Source: Isoetes engelmannii
Taxonomy: Eukaryota; Streptophyta; Lycopodiopsida; Isoetales; Isoetaceae
Direction of reading: 5' to 3'
DNA length: 53,954 bases
Assembly (NCBI GenBank): GCA_011763485.2
Contig: JAANSK020274823.1
Span: forward strand, 1 to 53,954
The translations under genes were made by a program, and so were the position numbers. Below, piece after piece: positions 37,022-43,983 of this stretch. Every line of letters starts with the position of its first letter. Position 1 is the first letter of the stretch. The notes below the pieces were generated by a model. The model was given only the letters and a program-made list of their open reading frames with translations. It was not told the DNA's origin and made no database searches.

Positions 37022-38328
37022 TGGCCCGCCGGCGCAATCTCGAATCCCCGGACCAGCTCACCCTCTGGCAGAGCGTCGCTGACGTCTACATGCGCGCCGG
37101 CGATCGGGAGATCGACAACTCCACGATGTATGCCGAGGCCCGAACCCGCGCCGGTGTATCGGAAGAGGCATTCGGCGCCAGGGTGCCGATCGGCAAGGAC
37201 GGCGCGGAACACAGCCCGATGGCGCGTACGGCGCGCTGGGTCCAGCAGACGCTGAAAATGCGCGGTGTCATCGAGCGGGTGCCCGACAAGCGCGGGGTCT
37301 GGCGTCTGACCCGGGAAGCCAAGACCGAGCTTCGGGAGGTCAAGCGCGGCTTTGTCATCCTGGGGTTCTCGACCCGCCTGGGCATGGCCCTGTGGGCGGA
37401 CTGCCGCGATGCGCTCGCTGCGCTGGATGAACCCCTGTCCCTGGTGATCACCTCGCCGCCCTACGCGCTGCAGCGGGCGCGGGCCTACGGGAACCCGAAG
37501 GCCAGCGAGTACGTGGACTTCATCTGCTCGGCACTCGAGCCGGTGATCCCGAAGCTGGCGCCTGGAGCGTCCCTGGTGCTCAACATCACCAACGATGTCT
37601 TCGTCAGCGGTTCGCCGGCACGCGAGCTGATCACGGAGCGCCTGGTGATCGCGCTCCATGACCGGCTGGGACTGCAGGTGATGGATCGCCTGATCTGGTT
37701 CAACCGGTCCAAGGCGCCCGGGCCGGTTCACTGGGCCAGCAAGACCCGTCAGCAGCTGAATGTCGGCTGGGAGCCGATCCTCTGGCTGGCCAAGGACCCG
37801 CTCGAGACCTTCGCCGACAACCGTCGCGTCCTCCAGCCACACTCGGAGCGGCACCAACGGCTCATTGCCGCCGGCGGCGAGCAGCGCGACAAGTCGTTCT
37901 CGGACGGACGCTACACCCTGAAGGTCGGTCGATTCTCGAACCCGACGCTCGGCCGCATCCCGAAGAACGTCCTCGAGTTCGGCCACAGCTGCGCCGGCCA
38001 GCGGGCGTACAAGCGCGATGCCGCGGCGCTGGGGCTGCCCGTGCATGGCGCCCCGTGGCCCGAAAGCCTCGTCGAGTTCCTGGTCCGGTTCCTGACGGTC
38101 GAAGGGATGCTGGTCGCTGACATCTTCGGGGGATCTCAGACGACGCCGGTGGTGTGCGAGCGGCTGAACCGCCGATGGATGAGCTGCGATCGGGCGCTGG
38201 AATACATCCGCGGCGGCGCGACTCGCTTCACCGATGCCTGGATCAACCCCGAGATCGACGAGATCCTGGGGCTCAACCGGAGTGAGCCGCAGGCCAGCGG
38301 TCGAGAGCAGAGGCTGGCTGCAGCGTGA
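37021..38328 (+). CDS. DNA methyltransferase, β-class (SPPY), 435 aa
   Basis: The catalytic motif TSPPYA is at about 144-149 and the AdoMet motif DIFGGSQTT at about 367-375; this order is that of β-class N4-cytosine/N6-adenine methyltransferases. The first 105 residues look like a separate helix-turn-helix DNA-binding domain (SVADVYMRAGDREIDNSTMY ... VIERVPDKRGVWRL). The start overlaps the upstream stop. No partner endonuclease of the same system is seen, although a PD-(D/E)XK protein follows at 38495. Confidence 0.85.
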   Translation: MARRRNLESPDQLTLWQSVADVYMRAGDREIDNSTMYAEARTRAGVSEEAFGARVPIGKDGAEHSPMARTARWVQQTLKMRGVIERVPDKRGVWRLTREAKTELREVKRGFVILGFSTRLGMALWADCRDALAALDEPLSLVITSPPYALQRARAYGNPKASEYVDFICSALEPVIPKLAPGASLVLNITNDVFVSGSPARELITERLVIALHDRLGLQVMDRLIWFNRSKAPGPVHWASKTRQQLNVGWEPILWLAKDPLETFADNRRVLQPHSERHQRLIAAGGEQRDKSFSDGRYTLKVGRFSNPTLGRIPKNVLEFGHSCAGQRAYKRDAAALGLPVHGAPWPESLVEFLVRFLTVEGMLVADIFGGSQTTPVVCERLNRRWMSCDRALEYIRGGATRFTDAWINPEIDEILGLNRSEPQASGREQRLAAA

Positions 38329-38525
38329 CGAAGGAGGCATCCACGCTGCGGTTCAAGTGCGAGGTGTGCGGCAAGCTGACGGCTGGTCGGCTGCCGCGCG
38401 AGGGCCGGCTGCCGGGGGACGGCACCTTCTACTATCCACGGCGCCACCTGGGTGCCGACGGGGCGGTTTGCCCCGGCGTGTTTCGGGAGGCCGAATGGGT
38501 CGAAGTCCCCGTCACGACCCGCTGA
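38325..38525 (+). CDS. zinc-binding small protein, 66 aa
   Basis: The start overlaps the methyltransferase stop (GTGA). FKCEVCGKLTAGRLP and a later single cysteine (AVCPGVF) suggest a zinc-binding fold with an arginine-rich loop, found also next to methyltransferases in other plasmids. It overlaps the next gene by 31 bases in another frame. Confidence 0.6.
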   Translation: MTKEASTLRFKCEVCGKLTAGRLPREGRLPGDGTFYYPRRHLGADGAVCPGVFREAEWVEVPVTTR

Positions 38526-39037
38526 CGCACGCCGGCCTTGTCTTGCTCGGTCATCAGTGGCTGAAGCGGCAGGGATGCTGGATGGTCCTGCGGGAACTGG
38601 TCGTCACCTGCTCACGCGAGATTCCCGACGTGATCGGCTGGCGGGAGGAGGACACCTTCCTGATCGAGTGCAAGACCTCGCGTTCGGACTTCCTCGTCGA
38701 CCGGAGGAAAGCGCACCGGGTAGACCCCGCGAAGGGGATGGGTTCGTTCCGCTACTACCTGTGCCCGGAGGGAATGATCCAGCCGGAAGACCTGCCGGCG
38801 CGATGGGGTCTGCTCTACGCCACGGCCACCGGGGTTTCTCTGGTGACCGGTAAGGCTCCTCGAACCTGGTTCCGGGACCCGTGGATGTTCGAGGCCCGCA
38901 ACCAGCGTGCAGAGCTCGGCCTGCTGCGCTCTGCTCTTCAGAGAGTCCGAGTGGGAGTAGGGCCTGCCGAGTTCGATCGGCTGGCACACCAAGGCTATGG
39001 ATCGCTGGGTGGCGCTAAGGTGGCGGCCGAGACCTGA
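38495..39037 (+). CDS. PD-(D/E)XK nuclease-like protein, 180 aa
   Basis: The start at 38495 has GGGAGGCCGA upstream. Residues about 43-62 (PDVIGWREEDTFLIECKTSR) are the D...ECK core of the PD-(D/E)XK fold, with IPD at the first catalytic aspartate and K60. The family includes MmcB-like DNA repair nucleases and VRR-NUC proteins. It sits next to two methyltransferases, so it may be repair-related or the nuclease of a degenerate restriction system. Confidence 0.75.
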   Translation: MGRSPRHDPLTHAGLVLLGHQWLKRQGCWMVLRELVVTCSREIPDVIGWREEDTFLIECKTSRSDFLVDRRKAHRVDPAKGMGSFRYYLCPEGMIQPEDLPARWGLLYATATGVSLVTGKAPRTWFRDPWMFEARNQRAELGLLRSALQRVRVGVGPAEFDRLAHQGYGSLGGAKVAAET

Positions 39038-39178
39038 GTGGGAGAGAGGCAACAGCGGGTTGTCCGAGGATGGGGTGGGGGCTGGTCAGAGCGTCAAGCC
39101 TGAAGTCCCCTGGGATAGAGCCGGTACAGGTTTCGGCCTGCGGCCTTCCGCGGGGCTCCGCCCCACACCCCGTGTTTG
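39038..39178. repeat. intergenic repeat, copy 3
   Basis: It begins CTGAGTGGGAGAGAGGCAACAG and ends with TTTCGGCCTGCGGCCTTCCG, CGGGGCTCCGCCCC and CACACCCCG. It matches copies 1 and 2 in both blocks. The repeat follows a stop codon directly and runs up to the next promoter. Confidence 0.6.
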
Positions 39179-39219
39179 CCCGGTGTATTGGCTTTTGGTA
39201 CAATAACGACGGTCAACAA
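39176..39219 (+). promoter_or_regulatory. shared promoter/leader, copy 14
   Basis: TTGCCC (39176-39181), 17-bp spacer with GTATTGGCTTTTGG, TACAAT (39199-39204), 6 bp, GGTCAACAA (39211-39219). The ribosome site is weak (CGGGA). Confidence 0.8.
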
Positions 39220-39231
39220 TTCGGGAATCGC

Positions 39232-39633
39232 ATGAGCGACGTCTTCGTTTTCGGCAGCAACCGCAAGGGCATTTCCGGCGCTGGTGCGGCGCTTCATGCC
39301 CGCAAGGTCTGGGGGGCAGCCAACGGCGTCGGGGAAGGTCCAACGGGGAGGGCCTATGCGTTGCCGACCAAAGCCACCCCCTACCTGACACTCGACCTGG
39401 CCGCGGTTGGCCAGCACGTCGCCCGCTTCATCGATCACGCGCGGCAGCACCCTGAACAGCGGTTCCTGCTGACCCGGATCGGCTGCGGTCTGGCCCAGAA
39501 GGGCGGGAATGGACTCGATGAGAAAGCGATCGCCGCCCTGTTCGCCGACGCCCCGGACAACGTGGTGTCGATCGACGACACCGGCCAGGTGATCGGTCCA
39601 GCGTCACGTTGGGGTCAGAGGGTTCAAGGATGA
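39232..39633 (+). CDS. macro-domain-like protein, 133 aa
   Basis: The protein begins VFVFGSNRKGISGAGAALHARKVWGAANGVGEGPTGRAYALPTKATP, the 'FGSN..G.hG.GAA..A...GA..G.g.G..G.sYAiPTK' pattern of phage and plasmid macro-like proteins related to ADP-ribose binders. A conserved helix-strand end (FLLTRIGCGLAQ) follows. It may bind ADP-ribose or NAD derivatives. It heads the operon 39232-40013. Confidence 0.75.
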   Translation: MSDVFVFGSNRKGISGAGAALHARKVWGAANGVGEGPTGRAYALPTKATPYLTLDLAAVGQHVARFIDHARQHPEQRFLLTRIGCGLAQKGGNGLDEKAIAALFADAPDNVVSIDDTGQVIGPASRWGQRVQG

Positions 39634-40013
39634 CCGCCTTCGTCGCCAGCACGGCGGGATCGGAGGACGATGGCCGTCACGAGTTCCTTGTGACGGTCAG
39701 AACACCAGGGGAGCCGGAACAGCACTACCTGCTGAAGATCCCGGGGTACAGAGAGCCGGACCACTACCGGCAGTCCGTGTCCGTGAGCACCTTCATGACC
39801 CGCGAGCTGAAGCGGATCTTCGCGCCCAAGCCGTGGCGCAAACAGATCGTGTGGAAGGTCAAGCACGCGGTCATCCGCCACAACCCCCGACTCGATGCCA
39901 CGATCCGGCACGAGCAGTCGCAGGGCCGAATGATCCCGACCGAGACGATCCTCGGTGTCTGGGCGCTCTACGAGCGCATCGGTTACGACCGGCACCGCAA
40001 GCGCTTCATCTAA
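39630..40013 (+). CDS. hypothetical protein, 127 aa
   Basis: It overlaps the macro gene's stop by ATGA, with AGAGGGTTCAAGG upstream. It is basic in the second half (KRIFAPKPWRKQIVWKVKHAVIRHNPRLD), so nucleic-acid binding is possible. No family is recognised. Confidence 0.6.
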   Translation: MTAFVASTAGSEDDGRHEFLVTVRTPGEPEQHYLLKIPGYREPDHYRQSVSVSTFMTRELKRIFAPKPWRKQIVWKVKHAVIRHNPRLDATIRHEQSQGRMIPTETILGVWALYERIGYDRHRKRFI

Positions 40014-40054
40014 CCGGAAGACCCGATCCACCAGGTGGAATCTGCTGATAAATC

Positions 40055-40106
40055 TTGCATTTTGTATTGGCGAAAAGTACAATAGAAGCCGGTCAACAAG
40101 TGTGAG
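40055..40106 (+). promoter_or_regulatory. shared promoter/leader, copy 15
   Basis: TTGCAT (40055-40060), 17-bp spacer with GTATTGGCGAAAAG, TACAAT (40078-40083), 7 bp, GGTCAACAA (40091-40099), then TGAGG. Confidence 0.85.
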
Positions 40107-40114
40107 GTGCCTCG

Positions 40115-40438
40115 ATGAGCAAGCAGATTCTTCCTTCCGAGCTGGCGGCGATCGTCGGCAATCTCCTGATGCACCCAGAACAGCATGGCGAGCTGGACAC
40201 CGCGGACCAGCATCACCGTTTCATCGAGGCCATCGGCGGCGTGGTCGCCGACTTCTGTGGCGGCGTCATCAACGGGGTGAACCCGCCGATCGGCGAGCGT
40301 GACGAGACCGAAGGCGGTCAACCCATGCTGTCGGTCAGCCCGGACAAGCGTCTGCCGTCGATCACCAACAACATCTGGTCGTCCTGCGATCCCGAGGGCT
40401 GGGCGGACGAGATCGCCGCTGCCGGGGAGACCGCCTAA
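40115..40438 (+). CDS. hypothetical protein, 107 aa
   Basis: No family is recognised. The protein has a helical N-terminus (ILPSELAAIVGNLLMHPEQ), a glycine-rich middle with one cysteine (VVADFCGGVINGVNPP) and a proline-containing end (LPSITNNIWSSCDPEGWADE). Its stop overlaps the methyltransferase start. Confidence 0.6.
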   Translation: MSKQILPSELAAIVGNLLMHPEQHGELDTADQHHRFIEAIGGVVADFCGGVINGVNPPIGERDETEGGQPMLSVSPDKRLPSITNNIWSSCDPEGWADEIAAAGETA

Positions 40439-42090
40439 TGGGCGCCGATGGTGCGTTTCTGCCGGTGGCGTCATCGCAGCTCGCAGACGTCGTTCCGCAC
40501 GGCTTCTTCGCGCCGGTGTCCCGCAATGCGGTGGACGATCTGATCGCCGCCTACGACCGGGATGCCGCTCAGATCCGTGAGGTGTCGAGCACCGCCGAGA
40601 CCTTCTTCGGCAACGTGCTGGCGTACTACTTCGACGGAAACCTGTCCGGCCGCGACAACCGGCCGACCAAGACCCTCGTGACCGAGCTGTTCGCCGAGGA
40701 AGGTGCGCTGAAGTCGCTGCGGGCCACCTACTGGCAGCGCGCCCTGCTGATGACCGACGTTCTCGACTGTATGCCCCAGGCACGCCGGGACGAGTGGAAC
40801 AAGTCGATCCAGCAGATGCAGACGCCGGAGTTCGACAAGGAGACCGTCTACGCCACCCTGCGCGAAATGCTGATGTCTCGCGAGCGGTTCTTCGCCGAGC
40901 GGGTGGACGGCATCTTCCGCAACCTGTCCGGCGAGCATCTGACCAACTCCCCGGCAGGGTTCGGTCAGCGCATGATCATCGCCCACCTGGTGTCGAGCTA
41001 CGGTTCGAGCAACCATGATCGGGTCGGCTACATCAACGACCTCCGGTGCATCATCGCCCGCTTCATGGGACGCGGCCAGCCGCGCTGGAACGCGAGCAAC
41101 CAGGTCGTCGAATCCGCGCGCCAGGATCGTCGGGGCGAGTGGATCACCCTCGACGGCGGTGCGCTGCGCCTGCGTGCCTACAAGTGCGGAACGGCTCACC
41201 TGGAGGTCAACCCTGAACTCGCGTGGCGGCTGAACGCGGTGCTGGCCACCCTGTACCCGCTGGCGATCCCGTCCGAGTTCCGCAGCAAGCCGAAGAAGAA
41301 GCACAAGGAGTTCGTGCTGTTCGGCCAGCCGCTGCCGTTCCCGGTCCTCGAAATGCTGTCCGAGTGCCGCCCGTCGTTCGAAGTCACCGGCGATAGGCTG
41401 TTCGAGCGGTCGCGCCGGACCCTGCCCAACACGATCGATCTGCCTCATGGGGCGCATCACAACCCGGTCAGGGAGCAGGCGATCGCGGTGCTCGAAGCGA
41501 TCGGCGGCGTGAAGCAGGAGCGGGGCTACTGGGAGTTCGACTACAACCCGAGCCGGGTGCTGTCCGAGATCATCGAGACCGGTGTGATCCCGGACCAGAA
41601 GGCCCACCAGTTCTACCCGACGCCGCAGACCGTGGCCCAGCGGGTCCAGGCCGAGGCCCAGATCGGGGCGAACGATTCGATCCTGGAGCCGTCGGCGGGT
41701 CTGGGCGGGCTGCTCGTGGGCATGACGCCTGACCGGGTGACCTGTGTCGAGGTCGCCAGCCTTCACGCCAAGGTGCTGCGTGCCAAGGGCTTCCGGGTGG
41801 CGGAGCGTGACTTCATCGAGTGGGCAGCCGAACAGCAGGCGTCCGGAACCTTCTGGGATCGCATCCTGATGAACCCCCCGTTCTCGCAGGGACGCGCCCA
41901 GCTTCACCTGGACACGGCACGGAGCCTGCTCGCCACTGGCGGGCGCCTGGTTGCGGTGCTGCCCTCGTCCTTCCGCAACAAGCCAGCGCCGTCGGGCTGG
42001 AGCTACACCTACTCCGAGGAGATCGCCAACGAGTTCGCCGACACCTCGATCTCGGTGGTGGTGCTGGTCGCCACCCGCGTCGGATCGTGA
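40438..42090 (+). CDS. DUF4942-N6-adenine methyltransferase fusion, 550 aa
   Basis: The N-terminal half (about 60-220, ATYWQRALLMTDVLDCMPQARRDEWNKS ... FFAERVDGIFRNLSGEHLTNSPAGFGQRMIIAHLV) matches DUF4942, a domain fused to phage and plasmid methyltransferases. The C-terminal half has YPTPQTVAQRV, ILEPSAGLGGLL (about 416-427) and the catalytic NPPF (479-482), a γ-class adenine methyltransferase. It is probably an orphan methyltransferase of the element. One-base overlap with the gene before. Confidence 0.85.
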   Translation: MGADGAFLPVASSQLADVVPHGFFAPVSRNAVDDLIAAYDRDAAQIREVSSTAETFFGNVLAYYFDGNLSGRDNRPTKTLVTELFAEEGALKSLRATYWQRALLMTDVLDCMPQARRDEWNKSIQQMQTPEFDKETVYATLREMLMSRERFFAERVDGIFRNLSGEHLTNSPAGFGQRMIIAHLVSSYGSSNHDRVGYINDLRCIIARFMGRGQPRWNASNQVVESARQDRRGEWITLDGGALRLRAYKCGTAHLEVNPELAWRLNAVLATLYPLAIPSEFRSKPKKKHKEFVLFGQPLPFPVLEMLSECRPSFEVTGDRLFERSRRTLPNTIDLPHGAHHNPVREQAIAVLEAIGGVKQERGYWEFDYNPSRVLSEIIETGVIPDQKAHQFYPTPQTVAQRVQAEAQIGANDSILEPSAGLGGLLVGMTPDRVTCVEVASLHAKVLRAKGFRVAERDFIEWAAEQQASGTFWDRILMNPPFSQGRAQLHLDTARSLLATGGRLVAVLPSSFRNKPAPSGWSYTYSEEIANEFADTSISVVVLVATRVGS

Positions 42091-42128
42091 CCCTCACCCT
42101 CACCACCCACCCTCAGGAGACACACCCC

Positions 42129-42572
42129 ATGATCGGATACCCAGCCAACCCCGCATCCCGCGCCCCGGGCGCACCGTCAAACAAGACCTTCCATACGTTC
42201 ATCGTCGAGGGCTTCCACTTCTCCGGGAGGGTTACGCACCAACTGGAGCTGGTCTCAGGGACTTCAGCCGTGGCGCTGCACCCGGCACTGGGCATCTACG
42301 AAACCGCCGACGGCTGGGCTCTCTGCAGGTTTAACCAAGGCAAGCCGGTCATCGTGATGGCGGGCATGACCCAGGCGGGCGCGGAGCTGCTGGCGGCGGA
42401 GTTCGGCATCCAGATGGGCTACCTTGGCAATGCCGTCCCCTTCCATGAAACCCCGGCCTTCACGGGGCTGCAGGCCTGGGCGAAGGCGCACCCGGTCATG
42501 GCAAAGCGCGCAGTCTGCGTGGCTCGAACCCTGGGGGAGGCGGCGTCTTTCGCCGCCGCCCGCGCCGCCTGA
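42129..42572 (+). CDS. hypothetical protein, 147 aa
   Basis: CAGGAGA precedes the ATG at 42129. The first part is β-rich (FHTFIVEGFHFSGRVTHQLELVSG), and the end is alanine-rich helical. The central 'GWALCRFNQGKPVIVMAGM' is not assignable. It may be co-transcribed with the methyltransferase gene, 38 bases away. Confidence 0.6.
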   Translation: MIGYPANPASRAPGAPSNKTFHTFIVEGFHFSGRVTHQLELVSGTSAVALHPALGIYETADGWALCRFNQGKPVIVMAGMTQAGAELLAAEFGIQMGYLGNAVPFHETPAFTGLQAWAKAHPVMAKRAVCVARTLGEAASFAAARAA

Positions 42573-42593
42573 TCGTCAGGGTCTGAACTGAAA

Positions 42594-42616
42594 GAACCCC
42601 TCGCTGGGAGGGGTTC
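42594..42616 (-). terminator. terminator between convergent genes
   Basis: GAACCCCTC and GAGGGGTTC pair around GCTGG, a 9-bp stem. On the minus strand the hairpin is followed by TTTCAG, so it probably serves the gene 42622-42846 and possibly also the convergent gene. Confidence 0.6.
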
Positions 42617-42621
42617 AGAAG

Positions 42622-42846
42622 TTACAGGACAATTCGAAGACCTCCCTTGATGCAGCAGGGGAGGTTGAAGTCGGATCGGGCAACGATCAGGCCGCCGAAC
42701 ACCCAGATGATCTGGTGTGCCTGGCGAAGCCAGAGGATGCCGAACTCCCGACCGCAGAGCTCGAACTCGAAGCGGACCCACTCCTGGCGGTACCAGTTGA
42801 CGGGGCCGAGCTGATGAAACCACTTCCGCACATGCTTCTGTGACAT
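42622..42846 (-). CDS. hypothetical protein, 74 aa
   Basis: The start at 42846 follows AAGGAGGCGGT. The product is basic and aromatic (WFHQLGPVNWYRQEWVRFEFELCGREFGILWLRQAHQIIWVFGGL); the hydrophobic stretch near residue 50 is too polar for a sure membrane helix. It is regulated by a GATACC leader and faces the iteron array. Confidence 0.6.
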   Translation of the reverse strand: MSQKHVRKWFHQLGPVNWYRQEWVRFEFELCGREFGILWLRQAHQIIWVFGGLIVARSDFNLPCCIKGGLRIVL

Positions 42847-42894
42847 ACCGCCTCCTTGCTCCCGGGGAGCGTGATGACCTGCAGAAGGGGTATC
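42847..42894 (-). promoter_or_regulatory. GATACC-type leader (minus strand)
   Basis: On the minus strand: GATACC (plus 42889-42894), diverged box GGTCATCAC (plus 42871-42879), hairpin GCTCC-CCG-GGAGC (plus 42858-42870) and AAGGAGG. Confidence 0.55.
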
Positions 42895-42915
42895 CGTGGC
42901 GAGGGATTCCCGCCG

Positions 42916-42967
42916 GTGATACGAGGCATGTAGTACGAGATGGGTGATACGAGATAGGTGATACGAC
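42916..42967. repeat. four tandem 14-bp iterons (GTGATACGAG)
   Basis: GTGATACGAG at 42916, 42930 (GTAGTACGAG), 42944 and 42958 (GTGATACGAC) repeats every 14 bp exactly, with a variable 4-base linker. It lies between divergent genes and ends two bases before the -35 of promoter copy 16, so a protein array here could control that promoter. The same core (TGATACG) occurs at 3785-3846. Confidence 0.75.
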
Positions 42968-42968
42968 A

Positions 42969-43021
42969 TTGCCTCTTGAATTGGCATTTAGTACAATAAA
43001 GCCGGTCAACAAGAAGGAGGT
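42969..43021 (+). promoter_or_regulatory. shared promoter/leader, copy 16
   Basis: TTGCCT (42969-42974), 17-bp spacer with AATTGGCATTTAG, TACAAT (42992-42997), 6 bp, GGTCAACAA (43004-43012), then AAGGAGG. Confidence 0.85.
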
Positions 43022-43026
43022 CACCC

Positions 43027-43509
43027 ATGTCGAAGCACAAGTTCGCATCCACCCCGCTGCGCAATCTCATCGTCACGGTCATGCTCGGGAGAGACCCGGA
43101 AACGGAGCTGATGACCGACGACGAGATCGAATCCGACCGCGAGAACTGCGCTCGCAGTCCCGATCGAGCCTGGTGGCCGGGTGAGCTGGCCGAAATCCAG
43201 AGCGCCGACGTCACGCCGCACATGGAGACCGGCGACGAGCACGACAGCTACCAGGTGAGCTACCTGTTCGTCCGCGGTGACGAGTGCGTCATCCTCGACA
43301 TCTCCAACCCGAGCTACTGCGACGACGAGTCGGACGGCTACCTGACCAGCGCCAGCGAGGTGATGACCCTCGATCATGCGCGCACCACGATCAACGACGC
43401 GGTGGAGGAATACCGCCGCTCCGTCGAGACGCACATCCAGTCGCGCGGCGTGTATTTCAGCCGCCTGATGGAAGGCTTTATGGCTGATCGCGCCGAGGCC
43501 ACGACGTGA
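43027..43509 (+). CDS. hypothetical protein, 160 aa, paralogue of 28588-29100
   Basis: The C-terminal half shares with the product of 28588-29100 the pattern N/Y-P-S/N-Y-C-D-D, D-G-x-L, S-x-x-V-x-T-L-D-x-A and a helix with E-x-HI. Its N-terminal part is different, with an acidic β region. Both genes open operons behind shared promoters. It overlaps the next GTG by four bases. Confidence 0.7.
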   Translation: MSKHKFASTPLRNLIVTVMLGRDPETELMTDDEIESDRENCARSPDRAWWPGELAEIQSADVTPHMETGDEHDSYQVSYLFVRGDECVILDISNPSYCDDESDGYLTSASEVMTLDHARTTINDAVEEYRRSVETHIQSRGVYFSRLMEGFMADRAEATT

Positions 43510-43835
43510 CCGCCGCCGCGCCAGCGATGGAGCGGATTCGACTGGGCCAGTGCGCCAGCAAGATGAACGCGCTGCACAAGATCGAGTATTGGACCCCGAG
43601 GGGATGCCGCTTCTATCGAATCGTGTCGATCGGTCGGGATCGGCGATCGGCCTTCGAGAGCCGGTTCCGCTCCCCCTACTTCGCGTTCGAGGTCGAGTAT
43701 TCGCCGACGGCCAGCCCCGGTTTCAAGCGGCTGGTCCCAGGGGCCGCCAATGATCCAGTGATCGTCAAGCGCCACCGTGACCGTCACCAGCGGTTCATGG
43801 CCAGGATCGCCACCCAGGTGAACGCGCAGGGCTGA
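43506..43835 (+). CDS. hypothetical protein, 109 aa
   Basis: A GTG start overlaps the upstream stop. It is a basic α/β protein (GCRFYRIVSIGRDRRSAFESRFRSPYFAFEVEY, VIVKRHRDRHQRFMARI). The paralogue operon at 28588 carries a different second gene. No family is recognised. Confidence 0.6.
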   Translation: MTAAAPAMERIRLGQCASKMNALHKIEYWTPRGCRFYRIVSIGRDRRSAFESRFRSPYFAFEVEYSPTASPGFKRLVPGAANDPVIVKRHRDRHQRFMARIATQVNAQG

Positions 43836-43924
43836 CCAGGACGGTCGGCAGTTCAGGCAGCCCGGCCTTTGGGTCCTTACGGGTTTTACCAAGCGAGGCA
43901 ATCAGGGTCTATCGCGGCCCTGAA

Positions 43925-43976
43925 TTGTCTTTTTTATTGGCAAAAGGTACAATAAAAACAGGTCAACAAGCGGAGA
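43925..43976 (+). promoter_or_regulatory. shared promoter/leader, copy 17
   Basis: TTGTCT (43925-43930), 17-bp spacer with TTATTGGCAAAAGG, TACAAT (43948-43953), 7 bp, GGTCAACAA (43961-43969), then CGGAGA. Confidence 0.85.
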
Positions 43977-43983
43977 TTCCCAC

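Noticed and set aside
38325-39037. Complete restriction-modification system formed by the β-class methyltransferase and the PD-(D/E)XK protein
   Set aside because: The nuclease-like protein resembles MmcB/VRR-type repair nucleases rather than a site-specific endonuclease, and the two genes are separated by a zinc microprotein. The link is possible but unsupported.
42916-42967. CRISPR array
   Set aside because: The units are 14 bp with 4-base linkers, too short for repeats and spacers, and no cas genes are present.
42916-42967. Plasmid origin of replication (iterons)
   Set aside because: Only four iterons, no AT-rich region, no DnaA box pattern and no replication initiator gene in the window. 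A regulatory site is the more economical reading.
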